From Xiphophorus maculatus (lineage: Eukaryota; Chordata; Actinopteri; Cyprinodontiformes; Poeciliidae), in NCBI RefSeq assembly GCF_002775205.1, contig NC_036458.1, positions 496,983-560,982 of the forward strand: a stretch of 64,000 bases of DNA, written 5' to 3'. Positions 31,767-44,040 of the stretch are shown in pieces. A program made the position numbers and the translations under genes. The notes beneath the pieces were generated by a model. The model was not told where the DNA came from. It saw only the letters and a program-made list of their open reading frames with translations, and searched no databases. Within the stretch, counting starts at the first letter, position 1. Every line of letters starts with the position of its first letter.

Positions 31767-34700
31767 TCACTGGGCCGGGCCCGGTCCGGGCAGCGCCCCC
31801 AGCAGGCCATTAGCGGTGGTGAACAAGTTGATGGGCGACGAGCCGTCCGTGATCAGAGTGGACTTCAGACCCAGAGACTGCAGCATCTTCACCTGCAGAG
31901 GAACACGGCGCCTCGGGTCAGAACCGGACCACGACCGGATCGCTTCCGGACCCGCCCGCAGCTTCAGAACTGTACCTGCAGTTCCGGCCCGGCCCGGGCG
32001 ATCTCCTTCAGCGTGTCGCTGCCCAGACTCTCCATCATCTGCCTGAAGCGCTGACTGTCCAGCTGAGACAAACGCTCCTGCTTCTCCACCTCCAGGCGGT
32101 CCAACTCCTTCTTATAGCTCAGCTCCTGTTCCCGCGCCTTAGCCAGCCGCTGGAGCTCCGCCTCCTGAGAAGCAGCAAGACGGACAAACAGGAAGACATT
32201 TCATGTTGGAGCCTCTTCTAATGACCTGAGCGTGCAGGAAGCCATTTTCAACCTTTGGAGCCGATTATCCAAAGATCAGAAACAGAAAGTGGGTTGAACT
32301 GAAACAGGAAATGGTATGACAGGAAGTGTCATGGTGAGAAACAGGAAGTGTACTCTGGTCTTGGCATGAGAAACAGGAAGCGCGGCAGCGACCAGAACCC
32401 CAGAAGTGTCAGCGTACCGCCTCGATGCGCTGGGCTTCAGCTTTCAGTTTGGCCTCGTTGACGGCGGCCTCGCCTCGGATCCGCGCCGCCTCGGCCTGGG
32501 ACTGGGCCTCGGCTTTGGCCGCTCCGGTGCTCTCCACCGAGGCGCTGAAACACAGCAGGGAGCGGGTCAGAGGAGAACCTCAGCCATCTAGATTGGTTCT
32601 GCCGGTTGGAACCCGGCTGACCCACCTCAGCGCCTCCAGCTCCAGCAGCTCCTTGCGGGCCCGCTCGGCCTCGGCCTGGTCGGTGATCTTCTGCCTCTCC
32701 AGCTTGCCCCGGGCCTCCTGCTCCAGGCGCTCCGCCTCGTGTCTGCAGAGACAAACGGAACCCGATGAGCGAGGCCGACCCGTCGCGGCGGGTTCTGATG
32801 ACGTGGCGAGTGTCGGACCGGGCCGCCGCCTCCTGGGAGTTGGTGGTGATCTCGATGGCCAGCTGGACGCTCTTCTGCAGGGCGTCTCTGGTCCTCTGGT
32901 CCACTGGCTCCACGGACTGGATGTCCACGCTGCTGATCACCAGGTTGTTCTGGGCGAAGCGCAGGCTGGGGCGAACCGCCAGCTTCTCATCGAAGCCGAA
33001 CACGGCCGAGCAGATGATCCGGTTCGAGTTCTGGACAGACAAAGCTAATGATAGCTAATCCGCTAGCAGTGGCGCTAATAATAGCTAATCCGCTAGCAGT
33101 GGAGCTAATGATTGCTAATCCGCTAGCAGTGGCGCTAATGATAGCTAATCCGCTAGCAGTGGAGCTAATGATAGCTAATCCGCTAGCAGTGGATGCTAGC
33201 ATTGCTTAGCAATGATTGCTAGGTGGTTTATAGCCTAGCTTCCCCAGATGAATTCTAATTTTCTCATCTCTTTTGTAAACTACCAGTTGAATAAACATTT
33301 GGTTGTAAACTTCAAGTAGACATTTATGTTCATGCTCTTATTTTGAAGAGACTTCAAAATAATTTCATTCCATTTCCTCACCTAAAAACTACAGAATCGG
33401 ACCTGGACCCGCCTGGACTGATTGGATTGGGCCTGACTGGGAGAAGCCCCTCCCCCTGATCAAGCATGGGGCGACAGTGGGAAGGAAAACTCCCTTTTAA
33501 CAGGAATAAAACGCCAGCAGAACCAGAACCTTTTCAGAAATTGTCAGTCGATTAATCTCTGGTTCTGACCCAGTTAAACAGGATTCTAGGTGGAAGCGGG
33601 TTCTGACCTTGTGGAAGTCGTCAAACTGGACTGAGGCGACGGCACCTCGGATTTTAGAGGCGATGGCTTTACAGGCGTCGCCCACGAAGTCCGGGACGGA
33701 GAACAGCGCCGCGGCAACGGCCGGTTCTGCTGGGATCTTCACGGCAAAGTGCCTGAAGGACAGAGATCGACTTCAGAACCAGAATCGGGACAAATGTTCT
33801 CTGATCGGTGCCTGGTTACCAGTTGTAGGACAGCTGCAGCTGCAGGCGGGCGTGGTCGGCTGTTTCTATGGTGATGATGTCGGTGCAGAAGTCGGGCCCC
33901 AGCAGCAGGCAGATGGCCTTGATGACGTTGGCCCGTTTGGGTTTGTCCCCGGACAGCGACAGGACGGTGAACTGCTCGTCCGGCCCCAGCATCACCATCT
34001 CGGGTCCGAACACCACCCTGCAGAGAAACGCCGCCGCCGTCAGCCGATTCCTTGCCCGCCGCCGCCAAACGCCCCGAGGACGGCGCCTCACCTGGCCTTC
34101 TTCTCCCGGTAGTCGTAGACCTGCACGGCGGCGTTGTGGGGGACCCTAAAAGTCACCACGCGCGTCTTGTCCCTCGGCCGGCCGTCCTCGCCGCCGTGGC
34201 GACTGGAGCGGTCGGCCAGCGGGTCGCGGCGGGTCGCCAGCAGCGCCTCCACGTTGGCAGGCAGTTCCTTCTCCCACAGCTCCTCGTCCTGGTTCAGCAT
34301 GTAGGTGTGTCCGATCACCGCGCGCACCTGAGGGTTATCACCATGGCAACAAGGAAAGTGCAGAGGGTTTCAATGTGTAGTTCCAGTCGACAATGTAGGA
34401 AGCACAAAAATAATCACAGCTGACAAGGTCAAAGGTCAAAGGTAACCCAGCCGGAGGCGGAGAGGCTGGCGATAAGGAACCGATACTCATCGGTCCGGTA
34501 CGGAAGCCCTGAAAGGTCAGGGGGGAAAACCTTTGACCTGATTTTATTTTCTCAGCTTTATTAGTCGTGTGAAGAAAAATAACAATATTTTAAAGTTTGT
34601 TCTTTTTGTTCCCAGAGGAACATTTTGTTCCTAAACATCGACATCAGGGCAGGAACGATTCCTCGAATGATTACTAAAAGAATCATCTACAAAAGCCCTG

Positions 34701-37700
34701 ATTAACATTTTTTAAACTTCTTTATTTATTTCCTTTAGAAAACATTTGTTCCTTTTTCCGATTGTTAAAAAGCCTTTGGGTTCAAGTGATGCCAACTCCC
34801 GCCTGCAGGTGGCAGCATTTCTCAGCTGCTTTCTGCCTCAGCCTGACTGTGTGTAGATCCAGTCCACAGAAATCCAGTCATTTAAGTTTGTTAAAGAATA
34901 AAAATGATTTTGTTCTCTATGTAGATTTTGGAAGAAAACTGAAATAAGCATCAGAGTGAGAACAGGACGGACTGAGGATGCTGGACATTCAGATCCTCAG
35001 GTAATCTCCAGTAATCTGGATTATTATATTCCTGAAAACCTTTCACAGAAAGTTGCTTGGAAACTGGCCTGAACTTTGAACGCTGCGACTAGAACTGAAT
35101 ATTTGAGCTTAATCATCATTTGACCTGCAGCATGTCTTAGGCCCCGCCCCTTCCTGCTCACCTTTCCAGTCTTGATGTCCCGGACGTAGATGCCCTCGTT
35201 CTCGTCCAATGGGATGGCGCGCTGCGTCAGGAGGACCTCCACGCTGGCGAGGGGGACGTACTCCAGGGGGCCGCGCAGCATCCAGCGGTCTCCGGGGCGA
35301 CGTAGGATGCCGCTGCGCCGCGAGCGCTTGGCGCTCTCCTGCATCAGCTCCTCCTCTTCCTCGTCCTCCGCTGCTTCCTCATTCTGACAGAGAGAAGGGG
35401 AGCGGGGGAGGATGGAGAGAAGGGTTAATGCGGCGATGCATCGGAGAGAGGGATGGGGCGAGCGAGGGGGACGGGGCGAGCGAGGGGGACGGGGCGAGCG
35501 AGGGTTAGGGTTCTGCATATGAAACCAGGACTGGAAATAAAATGGTTGAGACAAGAAGAGGAAGAGGAAGAGGAGCGTTATGGAGACATTTTGTTCTGAT
35601 CTAATGACTTTCAGTTTATGGAGATAAAAAGCAACAAAACTCCTGAACAAGAATAGTGGTGGTGGTGTCATGCTGTGGGCCTGGTGCAGAAACTGGATGG
35701 AAAAACAGCCAGAAAGGGGCGTATGAATATATATGAACCTGTAGGTGGATTTACTTAAACAAATCCTATTTGTTTAAGCCGAGTCATTTTAACACAAAGT
35801 CGGCTTCACTAAACAGGTTCTGGTTCTGGTTCAGTGACCTGCTGTTACAGAACCAGATCTGTCTCTCAGTGATCAGTTGGATCTAATCCAGGCAGAGGAT
35901 GAAGCTTTTCCTTCAACTGAGGCCCGTTTGGTGAGGATTCCTGCCATGAACCACGCCCAGCGTTTCCTGGAAGCTGCAGTCAGTACAATAATCTGAGGCG
36001 TGGCTGCAACCTTTCAGCAGAAACCAGGTCTGCTGTTCGACCCGGTTTCGCCGGGCCCCAAGATCCTCCACTCAGACAATTCAGAGGCCTGATCCGCTCT
36101 CAGGTCAGAACCGGCTTCCTGCCGTTTGTTGGATCCGTTCTTCTGCTTCAGCAGCTTCACATTTAAATCTGTTTTCAGAAGCAGGTCAGCAACAAAGTTC
36201 TGGTGTAAAAACAGAACTGACCCAACGGAACATTTCATTAGACGACAAAAACAGAGCAGCTGGAGCTCTGAAGGAACCAGAGAGAGGGGGAACCCTCAAG
36301 AGCAACTGAGAACCAGAGGGCACCGCTAGCTGAAAAGCTAGCTGTGCTAATGCTAAAGCTATATAAAAACACATTATTCAATGAAAGATTATGCTAACTC
36401 GCTACCTCAACACAGTATTTAATGGAAGCTAACGCTAACTTACTAAACTTGTACAGTATTTGGTGGAAGCTAATGCTAAAGCGCTTAACAAGGTATTTGG
36501 TGGAAGCTAATGCTAAAGCGCTATGCCTACATGGCGTTTATTGGAAACAATCCAATTCAACCATGTTGACATCCTAAAACCTGAAGGCAGATTTCAAACT
36601 TTATTTCACTGAAAGTTTGAAGGTGAAAATGCAGCTAAATCCAACAAATAGAGAAAAGCTCTTCTGGGTGGCAGAAATTAAGAATATGTCAGCTTCATCC
36701 CTAATCCAGAATAACAATCTGCATCCAGGACAGAAACGCGTTGCTCCTCACCTCCGTGTCATGAAAGGCCTCCACAGCCCGCAGAACCAGGCCTTCCTCC
36801 TCCGACAGCACGTACACGCTCTGGATGCTGTTTTCCAGCTCCTCTCCAGGCTGCAGGAAAAATGAGCGCTCCCCCTGCAGGACGGAACAGGAACAGCAGG
36901 TCCATCAGGCCCCGGATCTTCACTCAAGACTTTGATTAAATCAAACCGCTGGGAGATTCACAGATTCATTTGTACCTTTCTTAAATCTTTCAGAGAAACA
37001 TTTTAAACATTAATAATATTTGAGAAGCTCATTTCAGACTGATGCTGTGCTCACCTTCACCACCTTCTTCTGGCCCAGCTGAGGCTTCCCATCGGCGCCG
37101 ACCGGGTCCAGGATCACGCAGTACTGCCTGCTGCTCAGGGTGGTGACGTTCACCACCCCCACCACCTCCTCGGCCACAGACGGGACGTGCGCCTCCCTGT
37201 CGGCCATGGTGACCAGCCACTCCTCGCCCGTACGCCGCTCACGCCCGCCGGCGTCCTTGAAGGGCCGCAGGGCGCGAACATGCAGCGCTTTCTGGAAACA
37301 AGACGCAGATCTCAGTCTGGGGAAACTCAAAGTGTTTCATAAATACTTTAGTCTGTAGAACATCACAGCTGCTGCAGAGTTTAAACAGGCTCCGCCCCCT
37401 CCCTCTCTAACCCCGCCCACCAGCTGTGAACATGGGATCTTTAAAAGGAAACCGATTTTGCTCTTCCAGAAACTTAAATTTAAAAATTGAGGGACTTTTT
37501 GGTGTAACTGGATTTTATTGCTTTATTTCAGATCTGATGATAATAACAGCTGGGTTTAACCCCAGTCTTCCCAGTTCTCCCAGTCTGCTGGTTACTGGAC
37601 ATTCAGGTGAAGACAGGCTGGACGGACGGCTTCATTATTTGCTTCTGCTCGGCTTTCCTTTGTCCTTCTCGACAGTGGAGGCGTTTCGCTCCTCACCAGC

Positions 37701-39516
37701 TGCTGCATCTAGGAACCACAGCTCTGGTTTCGCAGGGCTCTGATTCTCACTCTGCCTGGAGGAAACGAACCGCTGAGTCTTAGACGAGCACAACGTCAGT
37801 AGAACGGCTTAGAGGATTTAAAGTTTATAGATTTAAAGACGTTTCAGGGCATTTTTTAATTTCTGTTAAAACTTCTACAAAATCTGAAAGAAAATGCAGG
37901 AAGCTGAAACACTGAGGCTACATGGGTTCTGCAGAGCGCCGGTCCGCTGGTTGGAAATGCTAAGGCAGCGACCTTTGACCTATCCTTGCTGTTTAAAAAC
38001 TGCAGATAAAACTGGACGGCAGACGGTGAATCAGAAGATCCAGATATAAAATAAGAAAATCTGCCTCCGAATTCAAACCCAGACTGAGAATCTAACGCCG
38101 CAGTAGAAAACAGTCTGAACATGAGGAGGTTCAAAGGTCAGTGGCTGCTGGAGTTTTAGGGCAGGATGTGACTGACTCACATCCTGTGGTTCTGGTGACG
38201 ATCTGAGGAACAACCAGAACTCTGAGGCCCACAGGTACGGCGCCACCTGGTGGCGCTGAGCTCCGCAGGTCAAGGATTAGAGGGAGAGGACACAGTGGAG
38301 GCGGAGTCACCTTGTCAGTCAGGATGAAGGCGTTGACGATGTCGATGACCTCTTCGTGAGCGCCCGGCAGGTACGCCCCCACCTTGCTGACCAGCCACTC
38401 CTCACCTGGACAACAGCAGGACAGGTTGTCCTTTAGAAGCGTCTCCTTAAGGCCGGCCGCTTCCGTCCAGTTGGACGGTTTGGACCGTTACCTGTGACTC
38501 TCTGGACGCCGCCGCGGTCTTTGCCTTCCTTTCGCGCCCTGAGCCGGATGGCCTGGTTCTCCCGGATCACCGTGGCCTTGATGGTCTCCAGAACCACCAC
38601 CTCCTTCCGGGGGATGTAGGTCCCTGAGAGCGCGACAGGAACCGGAAAAACACAGAAACTCTTCAGGTTCCCCTCAAACGCCTGAAGTTTCTAACAGTTC
38701 CCAGGCCTGTCAAAGTATTCAGGGTGAAGGAACCGCCTCTATCGGGACCTAAGACCGGATGACCCCTGACCTGACCGCACCAACCTGGACCTTCGAACAG
38801 CCACTCATCTCCAGCCACCCGCTTCACTCGTCCCTCGTCCTCAAAGTCCAGCAGCGCTTGGAGACGGAGCGCCGTGTCCGGGTAGACGATCTGCAGCGGC
38901 GTCACATCCTGGAGGAAAACACGGAGCGTCAGACATCCAGAACCAGACCAGGACCGAACCGGGCCAGGATCAGAACCAGAACCAGACAAGTCCAGCTGCG
39001 CGATGTTCCCCACCTGCTGGATCTCCTCTCCAGGGTAGAGTGGGAACGGGTCCCGGGTCAGCCGGATCTCCAGGTCGGCATGGCGCAGCTTGGCCTGACC
39101 CGATTGGTCAAAGAGGACCTCATTGTCGTCGTCACGGGCAACGGGATTGGACACCACGCAGTAGTGGCGAGGCGGGACCATGATCATCCGGACCGGCGGG
39201 AACAGAACCCTGAAAGACCAGATCCAATTTCAATCCCAATAGGAAGTCAAACAACCAGACGGATTCTGGAGAAACGTTTCAGGTCTGAACGCGTCCCGGC
39301 TTGGCGTCGGGTTTCCGGCGATGCGTTTAGGGGAACCCTGAGCTGGACTCGCCTCTCGTTGTCCTGGCGGATGTAGGTGAGCGGTCCGATCTCCACGCGG
39401 GCGATGTTGGTGTTCTGATCCAGGACGTGGATGTAGTGATGCGGCGGGATCCGGATGATGGACGAGTTCACCTGCATCTCCATCTCTGGTCCGGGATTTC
39501 CTGCTTTTCTGGACAT
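31767..39516 (-). CDS. mvp: Major vault protein
   Basis: Sixteen coding exons (high to low): 39516-39353, 39209-39014, 38908-38785, 38623-38492, 38405-38311, 37291-37055, 36874-36752, 35383-35162, 34327-34092, 34017-33820, 33752-33608, 33030-32819, 32742-32626, 32544-32418, 32164-31976, 31892-31767 (TGA). They sum to 2643 bp, 880 aa, against 893 in human. The N-terminus reads [18 protein letters not shown]; vault repeats show GDEWLFEGP and GEEWLV motifs; the shoulder has [18 protein letters not shown] and [18 protein letters not shown]; the cap helix has the Ala/Glu-rich [18 protein letters not shown]; the end is [22 protein letters not shown] self-assembles (39 copies per half) into the cytoplasmic vault particle shell. 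The donor of the first coding exon is GC (GCGAGT) and that of exon 12 is GTCCGA; both are needed to keep the family reading frame. The eighth exon has an acidic run followed by a basic KRSRRS stretch. The C-terminal tail is shorter than in mammals. Confidence 0.97.
33044..33193. repeat. 30-bp tandem repeat in an mvp intron, five copies
   Basis: The unit GCTAATGATAGCTAATCCGC+TAGCAGTGGM is repeated five times, beginning 14 bp past the 3' boundary side of exon 33030-32819 (that is, at the acceptor end of the intron on the gene strand). Confidence 0.95.
34426..34445 (+). promoter_or_regulatory. Triple AGGTCA-type half-site array in an mvp intron
   Basis: AGGTCA-A-AGGTCA-A-AGGTAA gives two overlapping DR1 arrangements about 100 bp from the mvp exon at 34327. 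It may bind nuclear receptors but could equally be a chance product of the local word usage. Confidence 0.3.
35456..35506. repeat. 18-bp tandem repeat, three copies, in an mvp intron
   Basis: The unit GGGCGAGCGAGGGGGACG is repeated almost three times within a purine-rich patch (35390-35515) upstream, on the gene strand, of the exon starting at 35383. Confidence 0.88.
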
Positions 39517-39531
39517 GAAGACGGTCAAGTT
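39353..39531 (-). other. mvp: First coding exon of mvp with a GC donor
   Basis: The exon opens after TCTACAG at 39531, has a 15-nt leader and ATG at 39516-39514, and ends GACAACGAGAG|GCGAGT. Joined to the next exon (G|GTTCTG...) it restores the family motif QDNERVLF; the nearby GT at 39348 would break the frame. Confidence 0.85.
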
Positions 39532-39670
39532 CTGTAGAGGACAAACGACTCCGGTTTATTCAGATCCAAAGTGAAACAAAATCTGATTTAATAAAAAATC
39601 CACATAAATTAGTTTAACAGATAAAGACCATTTGATCTGATGGATCCCTTTACTGTCCGAAGGTCAGAAG

Positions 39671-39722
39671 AACAGTTCGGTTCAACAGTTCGGTTCAACA
39701 GTTCGGTTCAACAGTTCGGTTC
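39671..39722 (+). repeat. 13-bp tandem repeat AACAGTTCGGTTC, four copies
   Basis: Four exact units lie in the inferred mvp 5' intron. Confidence 0.95.
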
Positions 39723-39829
39723 AGGTAAATAAAATCTGTAGTTTAGTTCAATAATTAAATTGCTCAAATCTTTATGTTGGGTAAATTGTATTATTAGTAA
39801 TTATCAAATATTTGTTGTATCATGTAGCC

Positions 39830-40085
39830 TTGTAGTTACATTTAGATAATGTTTCTGTGTGTTAAATAACTTTGATTCTTTCTTGAGACTTCCCTGGGAA
39901 ATAGAGGTGACAGCTACTCTCAGCAGCTGTTGCCCTGCAGGACTTCCTACAAGACAGAGGTGTTAGTTGCTCCCAGCAGAGTTTTACAGTCCTGCAATAA
40001 ACTCTGCTCTGTGCTGCTTTGAAGCTATACAACGTGTCCTATTCGACGCCGTGCCTGGAGCAAGAAGAATTTAGATTGTAGATAA
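39830..40085 (+). mobile_element. Possible old LTR-like fragment
   Basis: The stretch has an LTR-like arrangement: CCTGCAATAAACTCTGCTCT (poly-A signal followed by a CT-rich R-like part) then a U5-like tail ending near CGTGTCCTATTCGACGCC. Ends, target duplication and internal retroviral genes were not found, so this is a weak call. Confidence 0.22.
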
Positions 40086-41307
40086 CATGTGTTTAGTTTA
40101 GTGATTGTCTTTTAGCACTGCAACTAAAATGCTTCCTAAGAGCAATAAAAGAGAGGAACAGACAGATGTGTTTCAGAGCAGGTTGGAGATTTGTAACTGA
40201 AAGCACATCTCTGTCTGCTCTCCTCGCGAGAAACAAAGAATCTAACTCTCTTGTCTTTCCTGTGTTTGTTTAATAGGTATTTAGACCTGACACTTTATGT
40301 TTGAAAATAACTTTAATTTTATTTTCTCTTTGTTCCTTTTAAATTAGTTTGGGCTGAAATATGAAATATTTTAATTTTTTTAACCCGTTTCAGTCTGGTC
40401 TGTTCTTGAATTATAAAAGTTACATTTATTCATTTCATATCTTAAATCTGTTTTAGAGGGCCAGTTTATATTTCAAATATATTTTTAGGTTTGACTGAAT
40501 TTGTCTGTAAAACTCATTTTTAAAGTAAATTTCTCTCTAATTGATCATCATCAGAATCACGAGAGAATCTCCAGAACCAACAGAACCTCCAGAACCAACA
40601 GAACCTCAGCATGTCAACATGTTAATTTTCCTCAGTTAAAGATCATCTCCGATCTTCACTGATTTCTGAGGTTAAAATGTTGAACGATTCAACTTGAATA
40701 ATTTCCACTGAAATATGAAACGTCTCTCCTGATTGGTGCTTTGGTTTGGGTCAACCTTCAGAACCAGATCAGTTCCTGGTTCTGAAGGGATAAAGATTAT
40801 TTCCATCAAACATCTGCAGCTTCATAACATCAGTAATAATAAAAACAGAGAAAATGTTTTCCTGTCATAAACTTTTTTATTTCAGCCTCTGAACCAATAA
40901 GCCAGATGCTGCGTTCAAGATCAGCTGGGAAATTAGAATCCTTTCCTGTAAACCTGTCAGGACGTTTAATAAAAACCGTCAGAGATCTGCTTTGTCACCC
41001 TGCTGCGGTTCTGCAGAGGTTCTACTGTGAAGGGTTCAGGAACCGCTCAGATTCTGTAGCTCAGATCAAACATGGAGGTCAGATTAATGGTGTCTTTGCT
41101 GCGGTTTTGTTGAGTCCAATTCCTGGTAGGTTGGGGGAAAACTCAGGTCCAAAGTTCAGGCAGAACCAGGTCCTGCCGGGTCTGTTCACCTCAGCTGGTT
41201 GCTGGAACCAACAACCATCTGGTTCTTCGCACCAGGAATTGGACTCATCAGAACCTGTGGAGGTTTCAACGTAATAGAATCATGCCAGCATTTTGGCCAG
41301 CCTGAGG

Positions 41308-41320
41308 AGGTCAAAGGTCA
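41308..41320 (+). promoter_or_regulatory. Perfect DR1 nuclear-receptor-type element
   Basis: AGGTCAAAGGTCA is a perfect direct repeat of AGGTCA with one-base spacing, the RXR/PPAR/HNF4-type site. It lies upstream of the mvp coding exons. Function is untested and the word recurs elsewhere in the window. Confidence 0.35.
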
Positions 41321-41478
41321 ACTCCAGGGCTGATGACGAGACAATGGGAGGAGGAGGATCTCATCAGGAAGAGCAAACACACCTGGAATCAGAGGTATTC
41401 CCAGAGCCACGCCCCCACAGCTCATTGGTCGGTTCCACAAAGCCTCATCAGCAGCAACACTTGCTAATCAATTCAGGC

Positions 41479-42790
41479 CTGCTTCTCCTGGTGGCTAACG
41501 CTAATGGCTATCGGTCTGTTTCTCGGCTGGTGGCTAACGCTAACGGCTATCGGTCTATTTCTCTTGGTGACTAACGCTAACGGCCAGCGGGCTGTTTCTC
41601 CTGGTGACTAACGCTAACGGCTATCGGGCTGTTTCTCCTGGTGGCTAACGGTAACGGCTATCGGGCTGTTTCTCCTGGTGGCTAACGGTAACGGCTATCG
41701 GGCTGTTTCTCCTGGTGACTAACGCTAACGCTAGCGGCTATCGGTCTATTTCTCCTGGTGGCTAAAGCTAATGGCTATCGGTCTGTTTCTCTGCTGGTGG
41801 CTAACGCTAAGAGCTATCGGTCTATTTCTCTTGGTGACTAACGCTAACGGCCAGCGGGCTGTTTCTCCTGGTGACTAACATTAACGGCTAGCGGGCTGTT
41901 TCTCTGCTGGTGGCTAACGCTAACAGCTATCGGTCTATTTCTCCTGGTGACTAACACTAATGGCTAGCGGGCTGTTTCTCCTGGTGACTAATGCTAACTC
42001 TAGCGGGTTGTTTCTCCTGGTGACTAATGCTAACGGCCATCGGTCTGTTTCTCCTGGTGACTAATGCTAACGGCTAGCGGGCTGTTTCTCCTGGTGACTA
42101 ATGCTAACGGCTAGCGGCCTGTTTCTCCTGGTGGCTAACGCTAACGGCTATCGGGCTATTTCTCCTGGTGGCTAACGGTAACGGCTATCGGGCTGTTTCT
42201 CCTGGTGACTAACGCTAACGGCTATCGGTCTATTTTTCCTGGTGGCTAAAGCTAATGGCTATCGGTCTGTTTCTCGGCTGGTGGCTAACGCTAACAGCTA
42301 TCGGTCTATTTCTCTTGGTGACTAACGCTAACGGCCAGCGGGCTGTTTCTCCTGGTGACTAATGCTAACGGCTAGCGGCCTGTTTCTCCTGGTGACTAAT
42401 GCTAACGGCTAGCGGCTTGTTTCTCCTGGTGACTAATGCTAACGGCTAGCGGCTTGTTTCTCCTGGTGACTAACGCTAACGGCTAGCGGGCTGTTTCTCC
42501 TGGTGACTAACGCTAACGCTAGCGGCTATCGGTCTATTTTTCCTGGTGGCTAAAGCTAATGGCTATCGGTCTGTTTCTCGGCTGGTGGCTAACGCTAACA
42601 GCTATCGGTCTATTTCTCTTGGTGACTAACGCTAACGGCCAGCGGGCTGTTTCTCCTGGTGACTAATGCTAACGGCTAGCGGGCTGTTTCTCCTGGTGAC
42701 TAATGCTAACGGCTAGCGGGCTGTTTCTCCTGGTGACTAATGCTAACGGCTAGCGGGCTGTTTCTCCTGGTGACTAACGCTAACAGCTAG
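41479..42790 (+). repeat. 37-bp minisatellite, about 35 copies
   Basis: The unit is close to CTGTTTCTCCTGGTGACTAA followed by CGCTAACGGCTAGCGGG. About 1.3 kb of it are present with patchy variants (GACTAA/GGCTAA, CTATCGG/CTAGCGG, CTCGGCTGG insertions), giving higher-order blocks. It is located in the inferred mvp 5' intron. Confidence 0.95.
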
Positions 42791-43559
42791 GTATTGCTAA
42801 ATGAGATTCAGGCCACCAAATAAACCTGATTCTGTCTTCCTCTATGTGAATACATTAAAGCTGAAATATTTAAAAAAACAAGCATGAACTTGTTAACTAG
42901 TTATATGGACAATTGAAACCACATTTCTTTTTATTTATTTTTTACAGATAAAAGCAGAATATTAAAATGTTTTCTGTAGCTAATAGAACAAAAGTAAAAT
43001 TCAGTTTTCATAAATAATAAAGTGATAGTGTCATCATGGACCAAGCATGTGTCTGAATGAAAAGGCTTGTGTGATTGATTGAGTTAACCTGATCATTTTA
43101 CTGTGTGAATTAAAGCTGTTACTGTATAATTAAACTGTTTATTATTCTTTAAATGTTTATTTATATGTTTTTTTTTATTTAAAGAAGAAAGAGGCCAGAA
43201 TACTCACTTTCTGGAATAATGCATGATAGTTATGCTGTGGTTTGTATGGTAACGAACTTTTGGCACCTTTGGACTTCCATATATCCTACGGAGTCTTATC
43301 AGTACCAGCTGCTTCTTAAAGTGGAGAAGAGAAATCTGCCAAGCCTCGTTTTCCTCACAGATAAACAGCAAATTGTCCTTAAAATATTAAATTAAGACTT
43401 TGATCCTACAGATGAAGCAGAGCCGCGTTTTAATAGTTTTAACGGAGTTACGTAAAGTCTCAAATAAAGCTGGAAATAAAACTGCTTTAATGTGGTGGAC
43501 GCAGCGGGTTCAGAGCAAGCCCAGTGTTCCGGTACCGGACGGGTTCGGCTAGAGTTCAC

Positions 43560-43730
43560 CGAGCAGAATATTTTCCAGAGAAGTGCGGAAGTGTAAAGTG
43601 ACATGCGGAAGTGCCGCGGCGGCTCTTACCGGACTCAGGGCGCAGACAGCAGCGCAGGCTCCGCTCTTACGGCTTTGGATCGGAGGACCTGGACGAACCT
43701 TCACGGCGAACCGGGACTGAGACCAGAACT
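43560..43730 (-). promoter_or_regulatory. mvp: Candidate mvp promoter and non-coding first exon
   Basis: On the minus strand a CpG-containing stretch ends CTGAGTCCG|GTAAGAG at 43630, a strong donor with no coding partner other than the mvp leader exon at 39531. Two GCGGAAGTG ETS-type words (43585-43593, 43605-43613) lie just inside the intron. No TATA box was seen. This is inference. Confidence 0.3.
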
Positions 43731-44040
43731 TGTTCGGTTCTGGGAAGGGACGGAGTGGGCGTGGCAGCTGAGGAATGGAAGGGTCACGTGGTTTACGGTC
43801 TGCAGCAGCTGCTGCGTCACCAGGTCAGGTAGAGATTCCTCAGGTAGAATAACACTGTAAAAAATAAACCAGAACCTGTAAAAGCGACCGATCCACTAAT
43901 CACACGAAAAGGAAGGCAAGACTTAAAAATTAAAATAAAATCCTTTTAATAATAGTGTGGGCGTGGCTTAAAGTCTGAATGTAACCTGAGGGCGCGACTC
44001 TGCAGGAAATGTTTGGTTTCCTGTAATAAGTCTTTAATCT

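Larger units (their letters stand above)
39532..43629 (-). other. mvp 5' intron (inferred), with repeats
   Basis: No coding sequence is seen. It holds a 13-bp repeat (39671-39722), an LTR-like stretch (about 39830-40085), a DR1 motif (41308-41320) and the large 37-bp minisatellite. It is read as intron because the first coding exon of mvp has an acceptor before its leader. Confidence 0.45.

Noticed and set aside
43603-43860. 85-aa open frame on + near 43.6 kb
   Set aside because: No recognisable protein; the region is better explained as promoter/leader DNA of mvp on the other strand.
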